DNA from: an uncultured Massilia sp.
GTDB lineage: Bacteria > Pseudomonadota > Gammaproteobacteria > Burkholderiales > Burkholderiaceae
Length of the DNA: 64,000 nucleotides
Direction: 5' to 3'
Assembly (NCBI GenBank): GCA_946481275.1
Contig: CAMLMV010000030.1
Coordinates: forward strand, 15,273-79,272
The stretch's first letter is position 1. The number at the start of each line of letters is the position of its first letter. Of the stretch, positions 47,385 to 57,300 are shown piece after piece. Below the pieces are notes generated by a model. That model saw nothing but the letters and a program-made list of their open reading frames with translations, ran no database searches and was not told the DNA's origin. The position numbers and the translations under genes were made by a program.

Positions 47385-47599
47385 GTAACACGTCCCTGAC
47401 GTAGCCAATGACCGCTGCGGCACCGGAAACGGGCCGCAGTGATCTTTCCAAAGGCTGTGTACGAGTTAATTCGGTAAACGAGCGCCGGCTCGCTAACCGA
47501 TCTGAACCACAGCTTGCAACCGGCGCGCGGTGTCGTCACACCGCGCGCATCGAGCCCCTTACCCATCTTCGACGTGATGAGGTAGCTTCCGGAGCAGTC

Positions 47600-47765
47600 C
47601 CGCCATGCCGACGCCTCCTTGTCGACGGCACAGTAGAGATACTTCCGGGCGCCCTTGGTCTTGATATAGGCCTCATCCATTCTCCAGATCGCGCCTGCCT
47701 GGCGCTTATGCTTGCGCGGCAGCTTTTCGATCGGCGGCAGGAAACGCAATCCCTTGAAGCCGAAT
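47600..47765 (-). mobile_element. IS6-family transposase fragment
   Basis: A minus-strand stretch reads like the catalytic start of IS6/IS26-type DDE transposases: LPRKHKRQAGAIWRMDEAYI then KTKGARKYLYCAVDKEA, with the first catalytic Asp in WRMDE. Sequence after VDKEA no longer matches, and N-terminus, second and third acids are missing. No clear terminal repeats are seen. It marks a rearrangement point between GH74 gene 3 and element R3. Confidence 0.7.
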
Positions 47766-47890
47766 ATCACAGACAGGCAGGCGTCCGGCGCTCCAGCGCG
47801 CCGGTCATCCTGTCCCTTGCCAGTACCCATGTTGCCGGTCAATCAACGACGGCTCCACGATTGGACCGCAACGTGGCAGCCATTCCGTCC

Positions 47891-48040
47891 GGCCCGCTTG
47901 CCCGACCTGACGCCACTGCCAGGGCCGATTTTTACTTTGGCTAATATTCCTTGCAATTTCTGCGGTTTACAAGAAATTCGACCAGCGGCGATATCGTTGC
48001 CCATGAGGGACGGCCTATGCTTCACACATGGGTTGGGTTC
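47891..48040 (+). repeat. Element R, copy R3
   Basis: This is the fourth related element, with core ttgcaatttctgcggtttac then aagaaattcg (47951-47980), the gatatcgttgcccatgag block and cggcctatgcttcacacatg. It is preceded by ggcccgcttgcccgacctg as in R1 and followed after about 80 bp by the terminator at 48124. No xylR follows here, in contrast to R1 and R2. The rest of 47385-48250 holds only the IS6 fragment. Confidence 0.62.
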
Positions 48041-48123
48041 CGCAACCGCCTCCCAGCCGCAGACAATCCCGGCCTTTACACATTTTCGCTCTCCTCCGTG
48101 GCGGGTTTCCGCAGCGGTTTTAT

Positions 48124-48149
48124 GGGGCAGCTTTGGCTGCCCCTTTTTT
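48124..48149 (+). terminator. Intrinsic terminator in module 2
   Basis: GGGGCAGC-tttg-GCTGCCCC followed by six T residues, nearly identical to the terminator at 25574-25600. It now terminates nothing recognisable upstream, which supports loss of the PEP-CTERM gene between R3 and this point. Confidence 0.9.
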
Positions 48150-48250
48150 CGGCGCCGCCCGGCACGGGGGCACGCGTGCGGGGCACCTGGCGCAACGAGA
48201 GTTTGGCGCCCAGGACAATTGTTTTTAAATATATAACGATCAAGATATGT

Positions 48251-48583
48251 CAATACAGCGCCATCGAAGCAGCTGATTGACCGGTATCGATAAAAAAGCA
48301 GGGAGACAAGACGTGCACCTCAGGCTTATTGCATGCAGCAGCAAGCGGTCCGCAGACCTTTCCATCGCCATCCTTGCGTACATATTCGCGCGCTTTTTTT
48401 CCTGCGTTTTTGAAAACGATTTCATAGCGCCGGCGAGGCAGTGCGAGTCCGTACATCCCTGACCAGGACCATCGTCCATGCCGTGCATGTGGAGCGAAGC
48501 GGGGGCAGGGAGCAATCTTTTCTTGTCATCGGCGCAGCCGGTGCCGAGCAATTTCAGCAAACAAAAAAGAAAGGAATATTCCA
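48251..48583 (+). repeat. Leader P2, copy 2, before lipoprotein/TonB receptor operon 2
   Basis: Conserved with 26878-27280 from caatacagcgccatcgaagc to the lipoprotein start, with about 80 bp deleted in the middle. The kept blocks (tatcgata, gcagggagacaagacgtgca, gcagacctttcc, tttttgaaaac, gaccatcgtccatgccg) are probable promoter or leader-RNA elements. No gene within. Confidence 0.6.
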
Positions 48584-49858
48584 ATGAGGAGACATACCAT
48601 GAGATTCCAGCTGACGGCAGTCGGACTGGCCTGTGGCACGTTGCTGGCCGGCTGCGGCGGCGGCGGCGGTTCCAGCGAAGGCGCGATGGCGCAATCCATT
48701 TCGTTTCCATTCGTGGGCGGACCGACGCTCGCCGTCCCGCCCGACGTCGCGACCGTCCAGCTGACGGCGACGGCGAGCGGAGGTGGCGAGGTGACGTACA
48801 CGTCGGATACGCCTGATATCTGCACCGTCAACGGCGCTACGCTGTCGCTGATCAAAGCGGGCGAGTGCTCGGTGACCGCCAACCAGGCGGGCGGCAACGG
48901 CTACGCCCCCGCCTCGGAAAAACAGATTTTCGGTATTCCCAAACGGCCGCAGACGGTGACCTTCCGCAATCCGGGGTCGCTGCCGCTGGATTCGACGCCG
49001 GTTCCGCTGGTCGCCACGACCAGCGTTGCCGGCAAAGCCGTTACCCTTGCATCCGGCACGCCCACGGTCTGCACGGTCAGCGGCAACACGATGACCAAGG
49101 TCGGCAACGGACTGTGCAAAATCACGGCGCAGGTAGACGATGATATCTATGCCCCCGGCACGGTCGTCCGGAGTATCCCGATCGGCACCGCGCAAGCGGA
49201 TGCGCTGACGTTCCTGAGCGGCTACAAGGACGCTTCCACGACCAAAGAGCAGGGCCATGTCGACACCTACGCCGGCAGCAGCGAGGACGGTTGGTGGTGT
49301 GCCACGAACTGGTGCGGTCGCACCGTGCCCTCCGATGGCAGCAGCTTCACCTGGTACTACAACATCCAGCCGAAGTCCGGCGTTGGACTGGGTGGCTACA
49401 TGGGCCTCAAGCTGCTCGCTCCCGGCCTTAACGAGCTCGTCAAGAACGGCAACACGGCCGCCGGCGTACGGATCGATGCCCAGGGGGCGCTGAAGTTCAC
49501 TCTCGCGGAAAACCCTGAATGGTTCGGCACCGGTAACAACGCGGTTGATATCAACCTGTACCTCGGCCACTTCGCTCTCAACGCGAAAGGCGAGGCCTGC
49601 AACGTGAAGCTGCACGCGGTGGTGACGCCGACCGCTGCAGCCGCCACGAGCTACAGCGTCGGTCTCAAGGACAAGTTCACGATTGCCGAGTCGTGCGGCC
49701 TGACGGGACTCGACCTCTGGAACGAGTTGCAGGACTACCCGATCTCGCAGGTCGAATTCTCCGCAGTGAGCGCGAACACCTCGATGGCGACCGCGGGCGC
49801 GGACAAGCTGACCTACTCGACCCAACTCACGCTGACCGGCCCCGTCACCTTCCAATGA
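48584..49858 (+). CDS. Ig-like surface lipoprotein paired with TonB receptor 2
   Basis: This 424-residue paralogue of 27281-28531 has lipobox LLAGC (Cys24), two Ig-like repeats (about residues 50-205, TPDICTVNGATLSLIKAGE) and the same C-terminal domain (TFLSGYK ... SCGLTGLDLWNELQDYPISQ), enlarged by a Trp/Cys-rich insertion (EDGWWCATNWCGRTVP, about residues 226-242) that the paralogue lacks. Aromatic clusters of this kind often line sugar sites. The receptor starts 42 bp downstream. It is probably a surface glycan-binding partner with altered ligand preference. Alternative ATG at 48599. Confidence 0.75.
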   Translation: MRRHTMRFQLTAVGLACGTLLAGCGGGGGSSEGAMAQSISFPFVGGPTLAVPPDVATVQLTATASGGGEVTYTSDTPDICTVNGATLSLIKAGECSVTANQAGGNGYAPASEKQIFGIPKRPQTVTFRNPGSLPLDSTPVPLVATTSVAGKAVTLASGTPTVCTVSGNTMTKVGNGLCKITAQVDDDIYAPGTVVRSIPIGTAQADALTFLSGYKDASTTKEQGHVDTYAGSSEDGWWCATNWCGRTVPSDGSSFTWYYNIQPKSGVGLGGYMGLKLLAPGLNELVKNGNTAAGVRIDAQGALKFTLAENPEWFGTGNNAVDINLYLGHFALNAKGEACNVKLHAVVTPTAAAATSYSVGLKDKFTIAESCGLTGLDLWNELQDYPISQVEFSAVSANTSMATAGADKLTYSTQLTLTGPVTFQ

Positions 49859-49900
49859 CTGCGGACGGCAACCAAGGCATTTCATAGAAAGATATAGATA

Positions 49901-52900
49901 ATGACAAAAATCGAGACGAAGATCGTGAGGAAACCGATCAAGATGACCGCGCTGTCGTTGGCGGTGGCGCAGACCGCACTGGTCTGGGGCGGCGCGGCGC
50001 ATGCGCAAACGGCGCCGGCCGGCGACCCGGCTACGCAGACGGTGGTCGTGAGCGGCCAGCGCGCCGCCATGCAGTCGGCGCAGAAACTCAAGCAGAACGC
50101 CGAGGAAGTCATCGATGCCGTCGTTGCGGAAGAAGCCGGCAAACTGCCGGACAAGTCGATCACCGAAGTGCTGCAGCGCGTCGCGGGCGTGACGATCGAC
50201 CGCAACCGTTCGCGCGGCGACCCGGAACACTTCTCGGTCGAAGGTTCGGGCATCTCGGTGCGTGGCCTGACCTGGGGTTCGTCCACGCTGAACGGCCGCG
50301 AATCGTTCTCGGCCGGCTATCCGGGCCGTGAGCTGAGCTGGGGCGACATCCCGCCGGAACTCATGTCCGCAGTGGTCGTGCACAAGAATCCACCCGCCGA
50401 GCTGGTCGAAGGCGGTGTCAGCGGCCAGGTGGATCTGCGTACCGCGCTGCCGTTCGACTACAAGGACGGCAAGGTCGCCCTGTCCGTGAACGGCAACTAC
50501 AATGCCCTGGGCAGCAAGAAGTCGCCGGGCCTGTCGGCCCTGGTGTCGAAGCGGTGGAATACCCGCACCGGGCAATGGGGCGCGTTGATCGACCTGTCTG
50601 CCAACCGCACCAATTCCCACAACGATACGGTCCAGGTGGATGCGTATTTCCCACGCACCGACATCGTTGACAGCCAGACCGTCTGGATCCCGAAGTCCGC
50701 GTCTTTCCGCACCAACACGAGCCAGGTCGACCGTGCAGGTGTCTATGGCGCGTTGCAGTGGAAGAACAACGGCATGGAATCGGCACTGACGTACTTCCAT
50801 ACCGGTTACAGGTCGGCCAACACCGAGAACGCCACGTTTACGGCCGTCGAGTCGCCGTACCTGGTCAAGCCGCTCGATCCGGTGTTCAACCAGAACGGCA
50901 TCTTGCAGAAAGGCCTCTACACTTACCCGATCGGCGGCGTGGGCGCGAACAGCTTCGCAGCCGGTGGCCTGGGTTACCAGTCCGACACCGGCTTCGATAC
51001 CAGCAAATCGCAGACGCGCGAGATCGCCTGGAACGTCAAGTGGAACATCAACGACCGCTGGGCCATCCAGAGCGACCTGCAATGGGTGCACGCGACGAAC
51101 AGCGCCGAGGGCAACGTCATGACCTTGGGCACGTTCGTGCCGAACCTGGGCATCGACTTGTCGGGCAATCTGCCAAAGGTGACATTCGACGACAACGCCC
51201 GCGCTTTCCTGGCGAATCGCGACAACTACTACATGAGCTTCATCATGCCGTCGATGACGAAGGCGAAGGGCGACCTGTATGCCTGGAAGACGGACGCGCG
51301 TTTCCACTTCGACGACGACGTGCTGCGCGACCTGCGCTTTGGCGTGCGCCTCACCAAGCGTACGGCGGTCCGCTCCGACGCCTCCGGTGGCATCGGTGGC
51401 TGGAGGAGCATTGCCGAGCCGTGGTCCGTCAACGCGACGAAGGTGCCGGGCACTCTGCCGCTGGTCGCGGACAAGGGTTGGCAAGCACGCTCCAACGTCA
51501 GTTACTTCAGCGATCCGCGCTACGGCAACCTGGTGCAGACGTCCTCGTATACGTTCCCGACGTTCTTCAATGGCAAGATTCCCCAAGTGCCAACCATGGT
51601 CGTTCCGGACCCGGCCTTCGTCCGGAACCTGGCCAATAATGCGAAACTCATGCCGGCCCTGCTGATGCAGTGCCAGGACGGCAACGCATACTATGGCACC
51701 AACAATGATTGCTCGACCGCGGATGGCGGCTGGAAACCGCTGGCCTACAACGACGATCCGGCCCAGACCAGCAGCCAGCAGGAACGCACCGAAGCCGCCT
51801 ACGGCCAACTGCGCTTCGGCTTGGACAACTTGCGCTTCCCCGTCGAGGGCAACCTTGGCGTGCGTGTGATCCATACGCGTAGCGAGTCCCACGGCTTCAC
51901 GATCTTCAATCCGACGTATGGCTCGAACGCGTCGGACGTGATCCCGCGCTTCGCCGCGATCAAGGATCCGGTGAATGCGTCGCAGCAGTACGTCGACGTG
52001 CTTCCCAGCCTGAACCTGAAGGCCGACCTGACGGACAAGCTGCAAACCCGTTTCGCGTTCGCCAAGTCGATGTACCGTCCGCCGTTCGACAACCTGAACG
52101 AGTACATCAACCTGAACCAGAACATCACGTCGGGCACCGGCGCCGAGGCCGGCACCATCAAGAGCATCAGCTACACGGGCAACGACCGGGGTAACGCCAA
52201 GCTGAAGCCGGTCCGCTCCAGCAACTTCGACTGGACGCTCGAATGGTATCCGGGCAACGGTTCGTCGCTGACCATGGCCGTGTTCCGCAAGAATGTGCGT
52301 GACATCATCTTGAATACGGCATTCACCAGGACCTACAAGAGCCTGGCGGGCAACGACCAGACGTTCCTGATCACGGGGCCGGACAACGTCGCAAAGGGTT
52401 CGGTGACGGGCCTGGAACTGGCAGGCCAGACCTACTTCAACAATGTGCCGGGGCTGGACCGCATGTTGCCGGACTGGGCCAAGGGCTTCGGCATCTCGGC
52501 GAACTACACGTACATCGACAGCAAGCAGGACCTGTACCATCCGTTCACCCAGAAGTATTGCCCGGCGAAAGGATCGTTCAACAACAGCTCGCTGAGCCTG
52601 TACGGCTGCGACACCAACGGCCTGCCGTTCACGTCGATGCCGATCCAGTACCTGTCGAAGAACGCGTACAACATCATGTTCCTGTATGACCGTGGCCCGC
52701 TGTCTGCGCGCCTGGCCTATAGCTGGCGCAGCCGCTTCCTGCAGGGCGTGGGTGCGAACGGCACGGGCGGCGACAACGCCATGAGCGCCGATCCGGCCCG
52801 CGCCGCCGCGAACGGCGGCGCGGCACCGACGGACGTGGGCTACGGCCTGCCGACCTGGCAGGAAGCGACGGGCCAGCTGGACTTTGGCGTGGACTACAGG

Positions 52901-53050
52901 TTCAACGAGCACATCTCGGGCAACTTCTCGGCGAGCAACCTGACGGACATGGTCGTACGCCAGACGCAGCAGCAAGGCATCGGCAACATGCCCCGTGCCT
53001 GGTTCGAGCCGGGCCGCAGCTTCCGCCTGAGCCTGCGTTACACGTACTAA
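49901..53050 (+). CDS. TonB-dependent receptor 2 (glycan type)
   Basis: This 1049-residue paralogue of receptor 1 has a signal peptide (cleavage near AHAQ), a TonB box QTVVVSG, a plug with LPDKSITEVLQRVAGVTIDR, the same NPPAELVEGGVSGQVDL block and a barrel ending FRLSLRYTY. The long extracellular-loop regions differ most (e.g. the DYKDGKVALSVNGNYNALG strand and the loop near residues 480-640), as expected if the two take different oligosaccharides. It forms a two-gene unit with the lipoprotein at 48584. A frame of more than 1500 codons on the opposite strand is a shadow. Confidence 0.94.
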   Translation: MTKIETKIVRKPIKMTALSLAVAQTALVWGGAAHAQTAPAGDPATQTVVVSGQRAAMQSAQKLKQNAEEVIDAVVAEEAGKLPDKSITEVLQRVAGVTIDRNRSRGDPEHFSVEGSGISVRGLTWGSSTLNGRESFSAGYPGRELSWGDIPPELMSAVVVHKNPPAELVEGGVSGQVDLRTALPFDYKDGKVALSVNGNYNALGSKKSPGLSALVSKRWNTRTGQWGALIDLSANRTNSHNDTVQVDAYFPRTDIVDSQTVWIPKSASFRTNTSQVDRAGVYGALQWKNNGMESALTYFHTGYRSANTENATFTAVESPYLVKPLDPVFNQNGILQKGLYTYPIGGVGANSFAAGGLGYQSDTGFDTSKSQTREIAWNVKWNINDRWAIQSDLQWVHATNSAEGNVMTLGTFVPNLGIDLSGNLPKVTFDDNARAFLANRDNYYMSFIMPSMTKAKGDLYAWKTDARFHFDDDVLRDLRFGVRLTKRTAVRSDASGGIGGWRSIAEPWSVNATKVPGTLPLVADKGWQARSNVSYFSDPRYGNLVQTSSYTFPTFFNGKIPQVPTMVVPDPAFVRNLANNAKLMPALLMQCQDGNAYYGTNNDCSTADGGWKPLAYNDDPAQTSSQQERTEAAYGQLRFGLDNLRFPVEGNLGVRVIHTRSESHGFTIFNPTYGSNASDVIPRFAAIKDPVNASQQYVDVLPSLNLKADLTDKLQTRFAFAKSMYRPPFDNLNEYINLNQNITSGTGAEAGTIKSISYTGNDRGNAKLKPVRSSNFDWTLEWYPGNGSSLTMAVFRKNVRDIILNTAFTRTYKSLAGNDQTFLITGPDNVAKGSVTGLELAGQTYFNNVPGLDRMLPDWAKGFGISANYTYIDSKQDLYHPFTQKYCPAKGSFNNSSLSLYGCDTNGLPFTSMPIQYLSKNAYNIMFLYDRGPLSARLAYSWRSRFLQGVGANGTGGDNAMSADPARAAANGGAAPTDVGYGLPTWQEATGQLDFGVDYRFNEHISGNFSASNLTDMVVRQTQQQGIGNMPRAWFEPGRSFRLSLRYTY

Positions 53051-53058
53051 AGGGGAAA

Positions 53059-53082
53059 GGCGGTCCCGCCTGCGGGGCCGCC
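53059..53082 (+). terminator. GC-rich hairpin after TonB receptor 2
   Basis: ggcggtccc / ggggccgcc stem with a 6-nt loop, 9 bp after the receptor stop, parallel to the hairpin after receptor 1. No T-run. Confidence 0.5.
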
Positions 53083-53195
53083 CCAGCCTCTGCGCCAACA
53101 AGCCAGCCCGGTGCGGACTGGCTTTATTCGCTGGTACGCGGCTTGACCGCCAAGCTACCGGTTCGCCACTGTCGGACCTGCCAAATTTCATTCAC

Positions 53196-54356
53196 ATGCA
53201 CTCGCTATATTCGAAAGCATTGGTCCGGCTGATCCTGCTTCTCGGGATGAGTACACTGACCGGGTATGTTTGCGTCAGTTGCAGCCATCACCGCGTCCCG
53301 TTGTTTGGGCAGGAAGATTTTTCCTGGCAGTTGCGAACGCACAAAGGCAACGACGCGACAACCAGCCTGCGTGCGCGAGTCGATGCCGCGCGCCTGATCA
53401 TGGAATTCGTCCTGTCAGGCAGCAGTTCCAGACCCTATGTATCGAGCGGCCTGCTCTTCAGAGACAGCAACGGTAAACCGGCATTGCTCGACTGGTCGAG
53501 ATTCGGCAAGATCAGTTTCGAGGCACGCTGCTTCCCCGCCGCTACCATCCGGGTCAGTCTGACCACCTTCGACGACAAGCTGTCCAAACTGGACGAGCTG
53601 ATGACCTACCGCTCGCCGTCGGCATACATTAACTGTGATCAGGACGGGGCTCATGCCGAACTCGATCTGGCGCATTTGACTGTTCCGCAATGGTGGGTCG
53701 ACTTGAACAAGCTCAACCCATCTGACCTGGGCTACTCGCTGGCCAGGGTTGCGCAGTTCGAAGTGGGCACCAGCACTGCCAGCCGTGTCGGCATCCCGTC
53801 GCGGATCGACATCACGAACATCGAAATGCACGAGCGGAAATACGGCTACCTGTATTTTCTCGGCGCGTTCCTGACGGTAGCCTGGGCTGGTTTCGGATTC
53901 TGGTTCGTCAGGCAGTATGCGGTGATCCTGGCCAATGATCTTCATGCGCGGATGCAGAAAGACTTGCCGCTGGTGGCGTACCAGCAGTTGGCGCTGGAGA
54001 CGCACCGGGAAAAAGGAAAATCCGCCATTCTGCGCTTGCTGGCGACACGTTATGCGGATCCGGAACTGGATCTGGAGACCGTGGTGACGGAAACCGGCGT
54101 CAACCGCAATAAGGTCAACGACCTATTAAAGGCGGAAATGGGGTACACCTTTATCGGCTACTTGAACAAGCTCAGATTGGCCGAAGCATCGCGCCTCCTG
54201 GTGGAAAACACCGGTGCCAGTGTTGCGGAAATTGCCTATTCGGTCGGCTACAAAAATTCCTCGTATTTCATCAAGCTCTTCAAGCAAGAATACCAATGCA
54301 CCCCGAAGGCATTCCGGGATGCATGCAAAAAGGACGCGCGCGAGCCGGCGCGATAA
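53196..54356 (+). CDS. Transmembrane AraC-family regulator 3
   Basis: This 386-residue, more distant member of the same family has an N-terminal helix (about 8-28), an extracytoplasmic domain with the shared TYRSPSAYINCDQDG and VPQWWVD blocks, a second helix (about 211-233, FLGAFLTVAWAGFGFWFV) and an AraC DNA-binding domain (about 270-375; NRNKVNDLLKAEMGYTF, VAEIAYSVGYKNSSYFIKLF). It lacks the upstream operator block found before regulators 1 and 2, so its promoter is different. Located right after receptor 2 and convergent with the arabinose-type GH43/GH51 operon, it may sense arabino-oligosaccharides; this is a guess from position. Confidence 0.83.
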   Translation: MHSLYSKALVRLILLLGMSTLTGYVCVSCSHHRVPLFGQEDFSWQLRTHKGNDATTSLRARVDAARLIMEFVLSGSSSRPYVSSGLLFRDSNGKPALLDWSRFGKISFEARCFPAATIRVSLTTFDDKLSKLDELMTYRSPSAYINCDQDGAHAELDLAHLTVPQWWVDLNKLNPSDLGYSLARVAQFEVGTSTASRVGIPSRIDITNIEMHERKYGYLYFLGAFLTVAWAGFGFWFVRQYAVILANDLHARMQKDLPLVAYQQLALETHREKGKSAILRLLATRYADPELDLETVVTETGVNRNKVNDLLKAEMGYTFIGYLNKLRLAEASRLLVENTGASVAEIAYSVGYKNSSYFIKLFKQEYQCTPKAFRDACKKDAREPAR

Positions 54357-54375
54357 GGCCCTCCGCTGGCCGCGG

Positions 54376-57300
54376 TCAGCGGGAGACCCCGCTTTGACCG
54401 ATCCGGTAGTAGTCAAAGTCGACGCGGCCGCCCGCGGTCTTCGTCGAATAATAGAAGAGCGCGTAGCGGTACCCCATGAAGTGCGGGAAGGTGTAGTAAA
54501 GGCGCGAGGGACGACCGATGGGGGTCCAGGATTTGCCGTCGAGGCTGTAGGAGAAGCGGGCGACTTCAGGTGCCCCCGGGATGCCGTAGGTCTTGGCGCC
54601 ATCCTCGTCGACGCCGAAACGGGCTTCTTCAGGCGCAGACTGGAATTCGGTTTCGACCTTGAGGTGAACGGTTTTACCGGCGAGGGGAATGGCGGCGACC
54701 TCCTCGGGCTGGTCGGCGTCGGCGCTCACCATGACGAGAGATCGGGCGCCGTCGCTCATCTTTACGCCGACAAAACCATACTTTTTCTGGAAAGCGGCCA
54801 GGCCGGTCCAATCGCCGTCTTTCATGCCGCTCACGTCGATGCTGGTGGTGGCGAAACTGCTAGGGCCAAAGGTGCGCTGGGTGAGGGTATTCCTGGCCTC
54901 GGGCAGGCTGGAATCGACCCGGCTGGTGACGAGGCTCAGGTAGCCCGGGCGCTTGGTGAGCGACCAGTTACGAGGGTCGGGATTGTGATTCCATTGCCAG
55001 GCGAGAGGCAGGTCGCGGGCGCCGGGCCGGCGGTCGAATTCATCGGACGCGACGATGCCGGAGGCGCCGGAGGCACCCTGTCCGCCGGCGGGGATGTCGA
55101 GCGTCATGGGCACCTCGCCGTCCTGGCCGAGCACGGGCCAGCCGTCCTGCCAGGTCACGGGTACGAGGTAGGGGACGCGACCGACGGCGCCGTTGTCCTT
55201 GAAGAGATAGGCATACCATTTGCCTTCCGGAGTGTCGATGAGACCGCCCTGGGCGATACCGCGATCATCGAGCGCGATGCGCCCCTCGTAGGGACCGTCG
55301 ATCTTGTCGGCGCGGTGGACGATGACGGTGCGTGCCCAGCGGGTCTTCGGCGAGGCGATGTTGAAGAGGTAGTAGCGGCCGTTGATCTTGGAAAGCTGCG
55401 AGCCCTCGGCTTTGAGCCCGCCCTGGTCGGCGCCGAAGAGGGCGTTGACGTTTTCGATGATGACCTTGTTCACGCCGCCGGGCTTGAATCCGGACAGATC
55501 GGTTTTCAGCTCCCTGAGCGAGATGCGACCGCCCCCGAACACCATGTAGACACGACCGTCGTCGTCGAAAAACAGGCTGTGGTCACCGATCGCAGGCTCG
55601 AAACTCGTCTCTTTCCACGGGCCGCGCCCGGGGTCGCGCGTGGCGAAGATGTGGGTGCGTCCTCCGGCGGTGGCGGAGAATGTCGAGGCATAGAACATGC
55701 CGTCGTGGTAACGCAGGCTGCTGGCCCAGGAGCCCTCACCGTAAGCGTTCTTGCCGTTTTCGAGGCGGAAGGCTTCGTTGTCGGCCAGGGTGTCATAGGC
55801 GTACGAGGCCATGCTCCAGTTGACCAGGTCCGTCGACTTCATGATCGGCAGGCCCGGGCTCATGTGCATCGTCGTGCTGCTCATGTAGTAGGTTTTGCCG
55901 ACCCGGATGACTGCGATGTCCGGGACGTCGGCCCAGATCAGGGGATTATGGGCACGATTCGCCCGTGCCGCCGGAACGGGCCGGGGCGCGCCGGACGCGC
56001 GCTCCGCCGGCAGGTCGTGGTGTGCGAATTGCCAGTAATCGAACTTGAACAGTTCTTCGCCGGCCGCACCGCGGAACACGAAGAAGACATCCTGGACGCC
56101 GGAGGCGCCGGTGACCCGGACAGACTGCGGCTTCCATTGGCCTCCGGTTCCCGAGACCGGCAGCGTGCCGATCAGCTGGCCGTCGAGCTTGCCCAAACGA
56201 ATCTCGATCGTCGCCCCGGTGGCCTGTTTCGGCTTGGCCGTGCTGGAGAGGCTGGCCATGAAGGCGCGCGCGCCGGGCGCGCCGAAATCGACATTGCGCA
56301 CCTGGATGTAGGCCCCGTCGTGAATGTTGCGCACATTCTGGCCGCCGGCGCTGCTGGGTTCGATCTTGACACCGGACGACCACGCAATGGTCTCGGCTTC
56401 GACGCGCTTGTAGGGATCGAGGGTGGCGACGGGTGCCGGGCCTTCCCTGGTCGGCTGCACTATCGGGACCGAGCCATCCGGGTTGAACTTCAACTCATCG
56501 ACGGCCACGGAACGCTTGAAGCCGTCGCCTCCTGGAAGCGCGGCGTTGTGGTAGAAGAGGTAGGTCTTGCCCTTGAAATCGACCACGCCCGGGTGGTTGG
56601 TGAAGGCGCTTTGCGGGGTCATGACGACGCCGCCGTAGGTCCACGGGCCTTCGGGTGTGGGGCCCGTGGCGTAGGCGAGATGCTCGGGGATGGGACCACC
56701 TGCAAAAAACAGGTAATTGAGATTCTTGCGCTTATAGAGCCAGGGACCTTCTTCGTAGGATGTGCCGCGCAAGGCGCGCTTCGGAAGCGTCGTGCCTTGT
56801 GTGTCCGGAGGATTGCGCTCGCCCAACGCCTTGACGGTCATCGGATGGCGAATGATGCCATTCTCCCCGACGCTCGTGTCGTAGGAAATCATGTCCTTGT
56901 TCAGCTTCACCGACCACAGATTCGGGTTGCCCCAGGCGAGATAGGCCTGGCCCTTGTCGTCGATGTAGACGGTCGGATCGATGCTGTCGTACAGGCCGCC
57001 GGCGTGGCCGGCGATCAGTGGTTTCTTGATGGGATCGGTGTAGGGGCCGAGGGGATTGTCGGCCACCAGCACGCCTATGCCCCGGCCTTGCACCGGGGCG
57101 TAGAGATACCATTTGCCATCCCTCTCGATCACCTGGGGAGCCCAGGCGCCGTTGTCAAAACCGTCCCAGCCGGAAATCTCCTTGGCAGCCCAGGCGAAAT
57201 CCCGGAGGGAGGCGATCGCGCCATGCTGGGTCCAGTTCACCATGTCCGTCGTCGTGGCGAGCACCCAGTCCTTCATGTTGAAGTTGTTCTTTTCGCCGAC

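Noticed and set aside
48554..53191. Minus-strand frame of about 1545 codons
   Set aside because: It lies opposite the lipoprotein and TonB receptor 2, is extremely Arg/Val/His-rich without domains, and arises from GC-rich codon bias of the sense genes.
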